The notes under the pieces were generated by a model. It was not told the DNA's origin, ran no database searches, and saw nothing but the letters and a program-made list of their open reading frames with translations. A stretch of DNA of 39,366 bases from an uncultured Clostridium sp. GTDB lineage: Bacteria; Bacillota; Clostridia; TANB77; CAG-508. Of this stretch, positions 25,408 through 32,079 are shown piece after piece. A program made the position numbers and the translations under genes. The stretch spans positions 1 through 39,366 of the forward strand of contig USQZ01000011.1 in the NCBI GenBank assembly GCA_900556975.1. The letters are read 5' to 3'. Position 1 is the stretch's first letter. Each line of letters begins with the position of its first letter.

Positions 25408-25962
25408 ATGAAAGATTTTATGGAAAAAATTAAAGCAAACAAGAAAATGGTTGCTATTGCTGGAATTCTTATTCTTGCTATTATTATAGTTGCTATAATT
25501 GTATCTCAAGCTGCCGGTTCTTATAAGAAAACAATTAAGAATTTTGCTAAAGCTATGGGTGACGAATCAAAGATGGAGAAATTTGTAGACAAAAATGTTA
25601 ATTTAAGAGCTATTTATGCTATGGGTAAAGTTGAAAATAAAGATAATGCTGGTGAAGAATTTACAAAAGCATATAAAAAAGCAAAAAAATCTGATTATAT
25701 GAGTGATGATAATAAGGAAGATGCTTATGAATTTTTCAAATTATTTGTTAGTGATGATGCAAAAATGACTATTAAAAAAATAGGTAAATTGGAAAAGACG
25801 GATGAACTTAATGTTTTAAATGAAAAAATTGAGATTAAGGGATTAAAGAAAGCAAGAGTTACTTTTGAGCAAGATGGTGAAGAAGTTGATGCTGATGCAT
25901 ACTTCTATAAAGGAAAATTATTTATATTAATGCCTGATTTGAGTTCTTTAATGAGTTACTAA
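25408..25962 (+). CDS. Unknown membrane-anchored protein, related to the 27020 gene
   Basis: A 184-residue protein with a positively charged start, one transmembrane helix (about residues 14-35, MVAIAGILILAIIIVAIIVS) and an extracytoplasmic domain of about 145 residues. The domain has a helical first part (IKNFAKAMGDESKMEKFVDK) and a beta-rich end (KARVTFEQDGEEVDADAYFY). The pattern MEKFVDKNVNLRAIYAM recurs as MKDFVDKHVDVKAYAAC in the protein at 27020, so the two share a domain. It may be a DUF4878/lumazine-binding-like envelope protein by overall layout, but I cannot assign a family. Own strong promoter, ribosome binding site GAGGAGG and terminator: a single-gene unit. Confidence 0.75.
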   Translation: MKDFMEKIKANKKMVAIAGILILAIIIVAIIVSQAAGSYKKTIKNFAKAMGDESKMEKFVDKNVNLRAIYAMGKVENKDNAGEEFTKAYKKAKKSDYMSDDNKEDAYEFFKLFVSDDAKMTIKKIGKLEKTDELNVLNEKIEIKGLKKARVTFEQDGEEVDADAYFYKGKLFILMPDLSSLMSY

Positions 25963-25968
25963 AATAAT

Positions 25969-26003
25969 AAAAAACTTGGAAGTGTAAGCTTCCAAGTTTT
26001 TTT
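25969..26003. terminator. Bidirectional terminator between the 25408 gene and fic
   Basis: A perfect 14-bp stem, AAAAAACTTGGAAG at 25969-25982 and CTTCCAAGTTTTTT at 25989-26002, with loop TGTAAG. A and T tracts allow use by both convergent genes. Confidence 0.93.
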
Positions 26004-26010
26004 ATTTTCA

Positions 26011-26619
26011 TTAAATATTTCTTGGCTGTATATTTATTAAACAGTTATATATTATTTTTTCTAAGTCTGTTGTATCGTAAACTGATTTAACGCATGCGTT
26101 AAATATTTCTTCTGGTGTTGTTTTTTGTAAGTCCAATAAATATCCATTTTTGTATGCTAATTGTCTAATAAATTCTCTAATTGTTCTGCCGTTTCCTTCT
26201 CTGAAAGGGTGTAAGACATTTAATTCTGATAGGTAGTAGGCTAGTCTTTTAGAAAGGTTTTCTTTATCTAAATCTGCTAAATAGTTTTCTTTTTTTAGTT
26301 GTTCAAGTAATCTATCTAATTCACTTTCAATGAATTCCCAACTTGCGAATGTGAAGTAGCCTTTTGATATGTTTTCTGTTCTGAATTTACCGGCAAATGG
26401 GTAAATGTCTTCAAATAAAAACTTATGGATATTTATAAAATGATTTTTATCAAATCCATAATTATTTATATTTTGCCTTAATATATATGATTTAGCTAAA
26501 ACAATTTGTTTTTCTAAATTAAATAATTTATTGCTATCGTGGATGTCTAATTTATTAATTAGGATATTTGTTCCAGGATAGCAATAAATTGAATTTCTAG
26601 CATTATAAAGATTTTCCAT
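26011..26619 (-). CDS. Fic-domain protein (toxin of a Fic/VbhA-like pair)
   Basis: A 202-residue Fic (Fido) protein. The catalytic loop HPFREGNGRTIREF near residues 136-149 matches HxFx(D/E)GNGRxxR, so the nucleotidyl-transferase site looks intact. The flap region precedes it as GYFTFASWEFIESEL. PFAGKFRTENIS near residue 74 is also typical. Such enzymes usually transfer AMP from ATP to target proteins, and in VbhT-like toxins this stops growth. There is no N-terminal or C-terminal self-inhibitory (S/T)xxxE(G/N) helix, so inhibition should come from the upstream small protein, which ends one base before this ATG. AAGGAG precedes the start. Confidence 0.92.
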   Translation of the reverse strand: MENLYNARNSIYCYPGTNILINKLDIHDSNKLFNLEKQIVLAKSYILRQNINNYGFDKNHFINIHKFLFEDIYPFAGKFRTENISKGYFTFASWEFIESELDRLLEQLKKENYLADLDKENLSKRLAYYLSELNVLHPFREGNGRTIREFIRQLAYKNGYLLDLQKTTPEEIFNACVKSVYDTTDLEKIIYNCLINIQPRNI

Positions 26620-26620
26620 T

Positions 26621-26806
26621 TTATACTCCTTTTAGCATATTATCTTTGATAATATTTATCATTTCGCTTTGAGAGATTTCATCATTTGAATATTTTTTTA
26701 ATATTTCTATATCAGAGTCTGTTATATTCATGTTTTCTATTGCAAAATCTTGTTTTAAATTTGCTATATCAAAATTAAATTTTTCTTCTTTTGACATGTT
26801 AAACAT
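26621..26806 (-). CDS. VbhA-like antitoxin of the Fic pair
   Basis: A 61-residue acidic protein ahead of fic. It aligns by eye with the VbhA antitoxin layout: a helix carrying the inhibitory motif, followed by ITDSDIEILKKYSNDEISQSEM, like the VbhA tail. In VbhA the inhibitory motif is (S/T)xxxE(G/N). Here the matching stretch is DFAIEN, which keeps Glu-Asn but has Asp in place of Ser/Thr. In known structures the Glu pairs with the second Arg of the Fic loop and blocks ATP gamma-phosphate binding. AAGGAGA lies eight bases before the ATG. The gene is followed directly by fic in the same operon. Confidence 0.75.
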   Translation of the reverse strand: MFNMSKEEKFNFDIANLKQDFAIENMNITDSDIEILKKYSNDEISQSEMINIIKDNMLKGV

Positions 26807-26836
26807 AATTTTCTCCTTTATATTTAATATGTGTGT

Positions 26837-26858
26837 CGGGGGTTAATTTTAATTCCCG
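26837..26858 (-). promoter_or_regulatory. Candidate autoregulatory palindrome of the Fic module
   Basis: A 22-bp imperfect palindrome, CGGG.GGTTAA.TT/TT.AATT.CCCG, pairs 10 positions if G-T is allowed. It lies just downstream of the extended -10 promoter and 30 bp before the antitoxin ATG, where a toxin-antitoxin operator or a leader hairpin would be expected. Confidence 0.5.
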
Positions 26859-26869
26859 TCACCTTTTTA

Positions 26870-26878
26870 ATTATACCA
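26870..26878 (-). promoter_or_regulatory. Extended -10 promoter of the antitoxin-fic operon
   Basis: On the minus strand the sequence reads TGGTATAAT, an extended -10 element. No convincing -35 box is seen at 17 bp. The antitoxin ATG is about 64 bp downstream. Confidence 0.6.
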
Positions 26879-26938
26879 CAAAACGTGCAAAAATACTACC
26901 TTTTTTGCAAAAAAATATTACAAATTTTAACGTTTCTA

Positions 26939-26967
26939 TTTACTTTTTAGCTTAAAATAAATATAAT
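26939..26967 (+). promoter_or_regulatory. Sigma-A promoter of the 27020 gene
   Basis: TTTACT (26939-26944) and TATAAT (26962-26967) are 17 bp apart, with the ATG 53 bp further on. Confidence 0.7.
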
Positions 26968-27019
26968 AGTGTTGTATGAAAATTTTTAAAAATGAATTTA
27001 ATTTTTGTTGGAGGTATAA

Positions 27020-27724
27020 ATGAAAAATAAAAGAATATTGTTTCCAATTATAATTTCAGTTATTGTCATTGTTATTGCAATAATTATATTTATATTAATT
27101 GGATCAGGTGAAAAAAATAATAAGAGTAATTCAACTATTAGATTAAGTGGAAATTCAGAAAATTCTTCAAAAAGTAATACAGTAGATAATACAGATGATG
27201 AAGAAGATAATACTGTAGACAATGATACAGATAATTCAACTGATGAGAATACAACAAATGATACATCAAATAATACAACAAATTCAACATCTGATGATAG
27301 TATTGATTTTGATGGAGATGAATTTTATTTAAAATCTGCTAAAGCTTTTGTTGCAGGTTTAATGGATTCAGATGATATGAAAGATTTTGTTGATAAACAT
27401 GTTGATGTTAAGGCATATGCAGCTTGTTATGATATAAGTGCTGATGATGCAAAGTTTATGGATGAATATCAAAAGCTTTCAGACGATGATGACAAGGTTT
27501 TAGAGGTAAGCAAAAAATTTGAAGAATTGGCATCTGAAAAGAATTTAAAATTAGATGCTATTAGTAATCCGAAAACATCAGGCGATGATGAGAACATTTC
27601 TAGAGTTACTATTACTTTAAAAAAAGGTGATTCAACAGAAAAATATAGAATGATGTTCTATGGTGATATAGTTATATATATTGCTGATGATAATGGGGAT
27701 TCAATAATTGATTTGAATGATTAA
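27020..27724 (+). CDS. Unknown membrane-anchored protein with Asp/Asn/Thr-rich linker
   Basis: A 234-residue protein in three parts: a transmembrane helix (about residues 7-27, ILFPIIISVIVIVIAIIIFI), a low-complexity linker rich in Asp, Asn, Ser and Thr (about 30-97), and a folded domain of about 135 residues. The domain start (AKAFVAGLMDSDDMKDFVDK) and later part resemble the protein at 25408. The linker looks like a wall-spanning spacer that holds the domain away from the membrane. No catalytic motif or lipobox is seen. ATG follows TGGAGG. A terminator follows at 27769. The function is not recognised. Confidence 0.75.
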   Translation: MKNKRILFPIIISVIVIVIAIIIFILIGSGEKNNKSNSTIRLSGNSENSSKSNTVDNTDDEEDNTVDNDTDNSTDENTTNDTSNNTTNSTSDDSIDFDGDEFYLKSAKAFVAGLMDSDDMKDFVDKHVDVKAYAACYDISADDAKFMDEYQKLSDDDDKVLEVSKKFEELASEKNLKLDAISNPKTSGDDENISRVTITLKKGDSTEKYRMMFYGDIVIYIADDNGDSIIDLND

Positions 27725-27768
27725 AATATAAAAATGTAAGTTTATTTGCAGATATTTTAGAGATTATG

Positions 27769-27797
27769 AAAAAGCAGACATTGTGTTTGCTTTTTTT
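27769..27797 (+). terminator. Terminator of the 27020 gene
   Basis: AAAAAGCAGACA (27769-27780) pairs with TGTTTGCTTTTT (27784-27795), with one G-T pair and a 3-nt loop, followed by a T run. Confidence 0.85.
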
Positions 27798-27833
27798 ATA
27801 TAATAGGAAAGTTCTTCGAACTTTCTATTATAT
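27798..27833 (+). repeat. 16-bp hairpin directly after the terminator
   Basis: ATATAATAGGAAAGTTC (27798-27814) pairs with GAACTTTCTATTATAT (27818-27833), perfect except for one bulged G, with loop TTC. It abuts the terminator on one side and family B repeat copy 1 on the other. Confidence 0.7.
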
Positions 27834-27834
27834 A

Positions 27835-27960
27835 AATTAACAATGCACAAAAATTTGCAAAGCAAATTTCGCGCGCGAACAAAGATGCGGACTTAAAAAT
27901 GCTATAATTAGTGCAAATGTTATTAATGTCCGCTTTTGTTTTATATAGAAACAAAAAATA
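27835..27960 (+). repeat. Dispersed intergenic repeat, copy 1 (family B)
   Basis: About 125 bp that recur, diverged, at 30439-30548. Shared blocks include AACAATGcACAaAAATTTG, GaACAAAGATGcGGACTTA, gTTATAAT and AAATGTTATTAATG. GCGGAC near 27888 and GTCCGC near 27928 can close a stem around a loop of about 34 nt, followed by TTTTGTTTT. A small hairpin AAATTTGC/GCAAATTT and CGCGCGCG occur only in this copy. It ends about 50 bp before the ATG at 28012. Confidence 0.7.
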
Positions 27961-28011
27961 ATGCAAGGTTTGGTTTTGTATAAGAATAAATTAAATATAG
28001 GAGTAGTTGCT

Positions 28012-28473
28012 ATGAGAATTGTAGGAAAATTTACTGATGAAGAATTTGAATTATTAGAGAATTTAGGAATAGAGGTTAGAGATAGAGAATATTCTGATTA
28101 TGAGATAAAAGATATGGAAGATATTGTTATGGATGCTGTTATGAGCAATTTGGATAACGAAGGAGAGTTTACTGAAATTGCTGAAACTTATAATTGGATT
28201 CATGATAAGTTAGTTCAAATTGAAAATGATGGTGAGATGGAGTATGAGGATGCTACTTTAAGACCATTTTTAACTGATGAGCAAATAAAATTGATGGAGC
28301 TAAATAATATTGATTTGGATAGAGATTATACTTTACCAGATTTAGAAAAATTAGAGGATTTAGTTTATAATATTATGATGACTCATATGGATGAAAATGG
28401 TGAATATACTGAACTTGCAGAAAAATATGAGAAGATAATTGATGTAATAGTTAAAATTGAGAATGAGATGTAA
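28012..28473 (+). CDS. Unknown acidic protein with an internal tandem duplication
   Basis: A 153-residue soluble, acidic protein built from two copies of a helical unit of about 70 residues. Unit 1 starts FTDEEFELLENLGIEV and includes YSDYEIKDMEDIV, then NLDNEGEFTEIAETY. Unit 2 starts LTDEQIKLMELNNIDL and includes YTLPDLEKLEDLV, then HMDENGEYTELAEKY. D-x-(N/E)-G-E turns occur in both. No family is recognised. The ATG at 28012 follows TAGGAG at a fitting distance; an ATG at 27961 is in frame but without a ribosome binding site. The CDF transporter gene starts 26 bp downstream, so the two may be co-transcribed. Confidence 0.75.
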   Translation: MRIVGKFTDEEFELLENLGIEVRDREYSDYEIKDMEDIVMDAVMSNLDNEGEFTEIAETYNWIHDKLVQIENDGEMEYEDATLRPFLTDEQIKLMELNNIDLDRDYTLPDLEKLEDLVYNIMMTHMDENGEYTELAEKYEKIIDVIVKIENEM

Positions 28474-28499
28474 AATAAAATTTTTATAGGGTGATATGT

Positions 28500-29666
28500 A
28501 TGACGAATTTATTAATAAAATTATTTGTAAAGGATAATGAAAATCCAAAAGATGAAAATGTAAGGCCTAAATATGCAATGCTATCAAGTATTACAGGCAT
28601 TGTTGTTAATTTATTTTTATCAATTTTTAAATTGGTGATAGGAATTGTTACTAATTCTATGTCAATTATTTCTGATGCTTTGAATAATGTTACTGATACT
28701 GGCTCATCAATTGTAACTATGATTGGTTTTAAATTGTCTCAGAAAGAAGTGGATAATGAACATCCTTGGGGACATGGTAGGATGGAGTATATTACTGCTT
28801 TTATTGTTGATATTTTAATTATATTGGTTGGCGTTGAATTATTACAAAATTCTGTAGATAAAATTATCCATCCAGTTATGCCAACTGTTAATGGCGTTGT
28901 AATATTTTTATTGGTTGTAGCCATTTTAGTTAAGTTATGGCTATTTGTGTTTTATTCAAAGATTGCAAAGAGGATTGATTCTTCAGCTATAAAAGCTACT
29001 GCATATGATAGTATTTCTGATTGTGTGTCAACTTTTGTTGTATTATTTTCAAGTGTTATAAGTTTAATATTTGGTATAACAATTGATGGCTATGTTAGTA
29101 TATTAGTTGCAATTTTCATTTTAATTACTGGTGTTAAGGCATTAAAGGAAACTATTGATATATTGCTTGGCTCTAAACCAGATAAAGAATTTATTGATCA
29201 GATAAGTGAATTTGTAAAAAAATATCCTATGATTGCTGGAATTCACGATATTATGGTTCACGATTATGGCCCTGGTAGAAAGATTGTTTCTTTTCATGCG
29301 GAAGTTCCAGCAGATGCTAATATTTGTGAAGCCCATGATATTATTGATGAGCTTGAACAAGATATGTTAAAAGAGTTTAAATGCATTACAACTATTCATA
29401 TGGATCCAATTGTTGTTAATGATGCAAAAATAAATGAGGCTAAAGCTTCTGTTGAGAAAATTGTTAAAGAAATTAATGAAAATTATTCTATTCATGATTT
29501 TAGAATGACTGATGGAGGCAAAAGAATTAATTTAATTTTCGACTTAGTTATTCCAAGGGATGATAAAATTGATAAAGATGCTTTAAGAAAAGAGATTATA
29601 GAAAAGGTTAAAAAGATAGATAGTAAATATTATGCGGTTTTTACGATTGAGCATTTATTTGTATAA
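28500..29666 (+). CDS. Cation diffusion facilitator metal transporter
   Basis: A 388-residue CDF transporter that exports divalent metals (Zn, Mn, Fe or Co) in exchange for protons. Six transmembrane helices span about residues 25-210. Metal-site residues are visible in SDALNNVTDTGSS (helix 2) and TAYDSISDC (helix 5), and the loop HPWGHGRMEYI between helices 2 and 3 is diagnostic. The cytoplasmic tail begins near residue 215 with PDKEFIDQISEFVKKYP and contains VHDYGPGRKIVSFHAEV. It is longer than the usual about 300 residues by an extra C-terminal domain of about 80 residues (from NDAKINEAKASVEKI). ATG at 28500 follows AGGGTG. Confidence 0.93.
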   Translation: MTNLLIKLFVKDNENPKDENVRPKYAMLSSITGIVVNLFLSIFKLVIGIVTNSMSIISDALNNVTDTGSSIVTMIGFKLSQKEVDNEHPWGHGRMEYITAFIVDILIILVGVELLQNSVDKIIHPVMPTVNGVVIFLLVVAILVKLWLFVFYSKIAKRIDSSAIKATAYDSISDCVSTFVVLFSSVISLIFGITIDGYVSILVAIFILITGVKALKETIDILLGSKPDKEFIDQISEFVKKYPMIAGIHDIMVHDYGPGRKIVSFHAEVPADANICEAHDIIDELEQDMLKEFKCITTIHMDPIVVNDAKINEAKASVEKIVKEINENYSIHDFRMTDGGKRINLIFDLVIPRDDKIDKDALRKEIIEKVKKIDSKYYAVFTIEHLFV

Positions 29667-29682
29667 AAGACTCGAAAAAAAT

Positions 29683-29710
29683 TTGATTATGTATTTTTTT
29701 ATGTTATAAT
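29683..29710 (+). promoter_or_regulatory. Candidate promoter of the 29762 gene
   Basis: A TATAAT box at 29705-29710 with TTTGAT at 29683-29688, 16 bp upstream. The -35 match is modest. The ATG lies about 50 bp downstream. Confidence 0.5.
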
Positions 29711-29761
29711 GTCTAATGTAATATTCATTATTACTTGAAAGTAATAATCATTGAGGTGAGT

Positions 29762-30418
29762 ATGGAAGCAAAGAAAAACAGTGATATGAAGTATTTGGCT
29801 AGATTATTTTGGATTTTTATAGTTGGTAGTTTAGTCGGATTTGCATATGAGAATATTTTGGTTTTATGTCAAAAAGGACATTTTATTTTACGACAGGGGC
29901 TGTTGTATGGACCGCTTATTCCTGTTTATGGAGTGGGAGCGGTTATATATGAACTTACAATTCCAAAAATGGAAAGTCATTTAAAAGCCTTTTTCTATTC
30001 TATGTTTTTCGGTGCTGTTACAGAATATGCTTGTTCATACATACAAGAAGTTTTATTTGGAACAATTTCTTGGGATTATCATTGGGTAACAATTAATTTT
30101 AACGGTAGAACAAGTTTATTACATGCTTTTTATTGGGGACTTGCAGGAGTTATATTTTATGATATAATCCATCCGTGGTTCGATAAAATTATGAATAAAC
30201 CATTTACTATGAAAGTGAAAGTAATTACTGTTATTACACTTATTTTTATAGTTGTTGATGTTGGGCTTTCGGGATTAGCTTGCTACAGACAGAAAGAACG
30301 TGTTGAGGAAATTCAAGCTAAAAATAATTTGGATAAATTTTTGGATAAGCACTATCCAGATGAAAAGATTGATAAAATATATACTAATAAAATTTTAAAA
30401 GTTACCAACATTCCATGA
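29762..30418 (+). CDS. CmpB-like (putative ABC transporter type IV) membrane protein
   Basis: A 218-residue integral membrane protein of the ABC_trans_CmpB family. The N-terminal helix is followed by GFAYENILVLCQKGHF, then LRQGLLYGPLIPVYGVGA, a motif that defines the family. A second conserved part reads FGAVTEYACSYIQEVLFGTISWDYH. Five or six hydrophobic segments are visible. Despite the name, no ATPase partner is nearby and no transport function is established for such proteins. The ATG at 29762 sits close behind GAGGTG; a TTG at 29735 is in frame but unlikely. A short terminator lies downstream at 30557 after a repeat. Confidence 0.8.
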   Translation: MEAKKNSDMKYLARLFWIFIVGSLVGFAYENILVLCQKGHFILRQGLLYGPLIPVYGVGAVIYELTIPKMESHLKAFFYSMFFGAVTEYACSYIQEVLFGTISWDYHWVTINFNGRTSLLHAFYWGLAGVIFYDIIHPWFDKIMNKPFTMKVKVITVITLIFIVVDVGLSGLACYRQKERVEEIQAKNNLDKFLDKHYPDEKIDKIYTNKILKVTNIP

Positions 30419-30438
30419 TGCTTTTGAAAATTATATAA

Positions 30439-30548
30439 AATAACAATGTACAGAAATTTGAAAAATTCGTGTGTGAACAAAGATGTGGACTTAGAAAAGT
30501 TATAATAGGTATAAATGTTATTAATGTTTGCTTTGGCTCAAAGAAAAA
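30439..30548 (+). repeat. Dispersed intergenic repeat, copy 2 (family B)
   Basis: A diverged copy of 27835-27960. The internal AAATTTGC hairpin is shortened. The stem bases have changed from GCGGAC/GTCCGC to GTGGAC/GTTTGC, which can still pair through G-U wobbles. The TATAAT-like core and AAATGTTATTAATG are kept. It sits between the CmpB-like gene and its terminator. Confidence 0.7.
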
Positions 30549-30556
30549 ATATAGGG

Positions 30557-30582
30557 GCACTGCTTTTTTAGCAGTGCTTTTG
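30557..30582 (+). terminator. Terminator after the CmpB-like gene
   Basis: GCACTGC (30557-30563) and GCAGTGC (30571-30577) form a 7-bp stem with loop TTTTTTA, followed by the short run TTTTG. Confidence 0.7.
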
Positions 30583-30607
30583 TAATTAAAAAGAAATGTT
30601 TATTTTA

Positions 30608-30636
30608 TTGTTATAATTTTTATTTAATGGTATACT
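30608..30636 (+). promoter_or_regulatory. Promoter of the five-gene GT51 cluster
   Basis: TTGTTA (30608-30613) and TATACT (30631-30636) are 17 bp apart. The predicted start leaves only about 16 nt of leader before the TTG start codon, but GGGGTGAG still fits inside it. Confidence 0.6.
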
Positions 30637-30658
30637 TTTGTCGGATGGGGTGAGATTA

Positions 30659-31486
30659 TTGAGAAATAAGAAAAAAAGAAGAAGTAAAAGAGTACAAAGA
30701 TTGTTTTTGTTTTTAATAATTGCTGTAATTATTATGACTGTTGCACTTGGAGTTCAGATTAAAAAACTTCAAGAATTAAATGCTAGCAAAAATAAGGTTT
30801 CTAATTTTTCAGGTAAACAACAAAATGATGCTGAAAAAATAGATGCTAATGCCAAAATAGATATTTTGAAGTATGATTCTTTTATTGGTAAAGTGTATAC
30901 TCAAAGCCAATTAGAAAATATGATAAATAGTGATATTTCTGATTTATATAATAATTATGATAAACCTAAAGAAATCGAATATGAATGTACTTCAGAAAGT
31001 GCGTCAAATAGTGATGTTGCTGAGAATATTGCAATAAAAATTTATGAAAATGATTTCAATACGGTTAAATCTGCAGATGTTATAGGACAAAATGAATTAT
31101 ATTATGTAGTTAAGGTTAATTATGATTATACAAATGGTAGTTTAGCTAAGAGATATTCTAAAAATGCTATTGTTTTTAAGAATTTTTATTATGACGATGA
31201 GGAAAATGTTTTTAATGTTGATGATGTAGAAAATGTTAAAACTATTTTAGATTTAGACAATTACATTAATGATTTTTCAAATGGTGCTAAGATTGATATT
31301 CAATCATTTATTCAAAAAAATGGTCAAAATTATGAATATATTTTATATTATTTAAGTTTAAATTATGGTCAATCTGATAAAAAAGATACAGTTGATTTAA
31401 TGAAAAAGGTTGTTTCAATTGATGCTGCAACTGGTAAAGTTGTTGGAACTGATAAGCTTTCAGTTAGAACTGGCATTGAAATTTAG
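30659..31486 (+). CDS. Unknown membrane-anchored protein, first gene of the GT51 cluster
   Basis: A 275-residue protein with a strongly basic start (MRNKKKRRSKRVQR), one transmembrane helix (about residues 15-37) and a large extracytoplasmic part. The region after the helix includes a Lys/Asp-rich linker and IDILKYDSFIGKVYTQ. The C-terminal VKKVVSIDAATGKVVGTDKL-like end recalls PepSY-type strands (aligned D-A-x-T-G-x-V) but is too short to assign. The TTG at 30659 is chosen because it follows GGGGTGAG by five bases. Upstream in-frame TTG (30638) and GTG (30650) lie at or before that site. It heads a run of five closely spaced genes ending in a GT51 transglycosylase, and the function is not recognised. 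Confidence 0.75.
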   Translation: MRNKKKRRSKRVQRLFLFLIIAVIIMTVALGVQIKKLQELNASKNKVSNFSGKQQNDAEKIDANAKIDILKYDSFIGKVYTQSQLENMINSDISDLYNNYDKPKEIEYECTSESASNSDVAENIAIKIYENDFNTVKSADVIGQNELYYVVKVNYDYTNGSLAKRYSKNAIVFKNFYYDDEENVFNVDDVENVKTILDLDNYINDFSNGAKIDIQSFIQKNGQNYEYILYYLSLNYGQSDKKDTVDLMKKVVSIDAATGKVVGTDKLSVRTGIEI

Positions 31487-31499
31487 TAGGAGTGAAAAT

Positions 31500-31658
31500 A
31501 TGAATAAATTAGGAGATAAGTTTATTTCAGGTCAAATTATTAATTTAGATTGTGAACCTATAGAGAAATTAGAAAAACTTGCTACAGATTTAAGAATAAA
31601 AGAAGATAATTTGAGATTAGATTTAGATGCAACAATGAATCAAATGATAAATGAATAA
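31500..31658 (+). CDS. Small unknown protein, second gene of the GT51 cluster
   Basis: A 52-residue soluble, mostly helical protein. It starts MNKLGDKFISGQIINLDCEP and ends in a charged amphipathic helix (EKLEKLATDLRIKEDNLRLD). ATG lies eight bases after TAGGAG, and it sits 13 bp after the first cluster gene and 11 bp before the third. The good ribosome binding site and tight packing argue that it is a real gene. A longer in-frame reading into the previous gene was dismissed. No family is recognised. Confidence 0.7.
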   Translation: MNKLGDKFISGQIINLDCEPIEKLEKLATDLRIKEDNLRLDLDATMNQMINE

Positions 31659-31669
31659 AGGAGTTTACT

Positions 31670-32068
31670 ATGAATTTGAGTGCAAAGAGAAATTTAAGAA
31701 ATTTGTCTAGAACTAGTGAAAAATATACTTTTAAAGGAATAAAGTTTGCTGGAATAGATATGCTTACAGCAACGGAATTGAATGATGAAAAATTAAATAT
31801 GAGAAATGATAAAGTGCATTGTTTAATTACTAATGCTGGTAAGATTACACCAAGTGTTAGTTTCAGAAAGCCATCAATTTCAATTACTTCTGCTAATTAT
31901 TTTTTTGATGAATGTAGTTACGGCAAGGAAAATAATCCTGTAGAGTCATTAAGAATCACTTTGAAAACATCAGAAAATGTTTTAGAGAATATTCTTGGAA
32001 ATACAGCAAGACAAAATGAAAGAAGCATTAGTAATACAAAGGATAAGAAAATGGATTTTGAAAGATAG
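31670..32068 (+). CDS. Unknown protein, third gene of the GT51 cluster
   Basis: A 132-residue soluble protein without signal or membrane segments. The N-terminus is basic (SAKRNLRNLSRTSEKYTFKG). The middle holds FAGIDMLTATELNDEKLNMR and a Ser/Thr-rich beta-prone stretch VSFRKPSISITSANYFFDE. The C-terminus is charged and probably disordered (ENVLENILGNTARQNERSI, then Lys-rich). AAGGAG precedes the ATG, and the next gene starts 11 bp after the stop. No family is recognised. Confidence 0.7.
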   Translation: MNLSAKRNLRNLSRTSEKYTFKGIKFAGIDMLTATELNDEKLNMRNDKVHCLITNAGKITPSVSFRKPSISITSANYFFDECSYGKENNPVESLRITLKTSENVLENILGNTARQNERSISNTKDKKMDFER

Positions 32069-32079
32069 GAGTTTTTTTA

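Noticed and set aside
31410..31499. Upstream extension of the 52-residue protein into the previous gene
   Set aside because: A good ribosome binding site lies directly before the ATG at 31500, and the extension overlaps a coding region in another frame.
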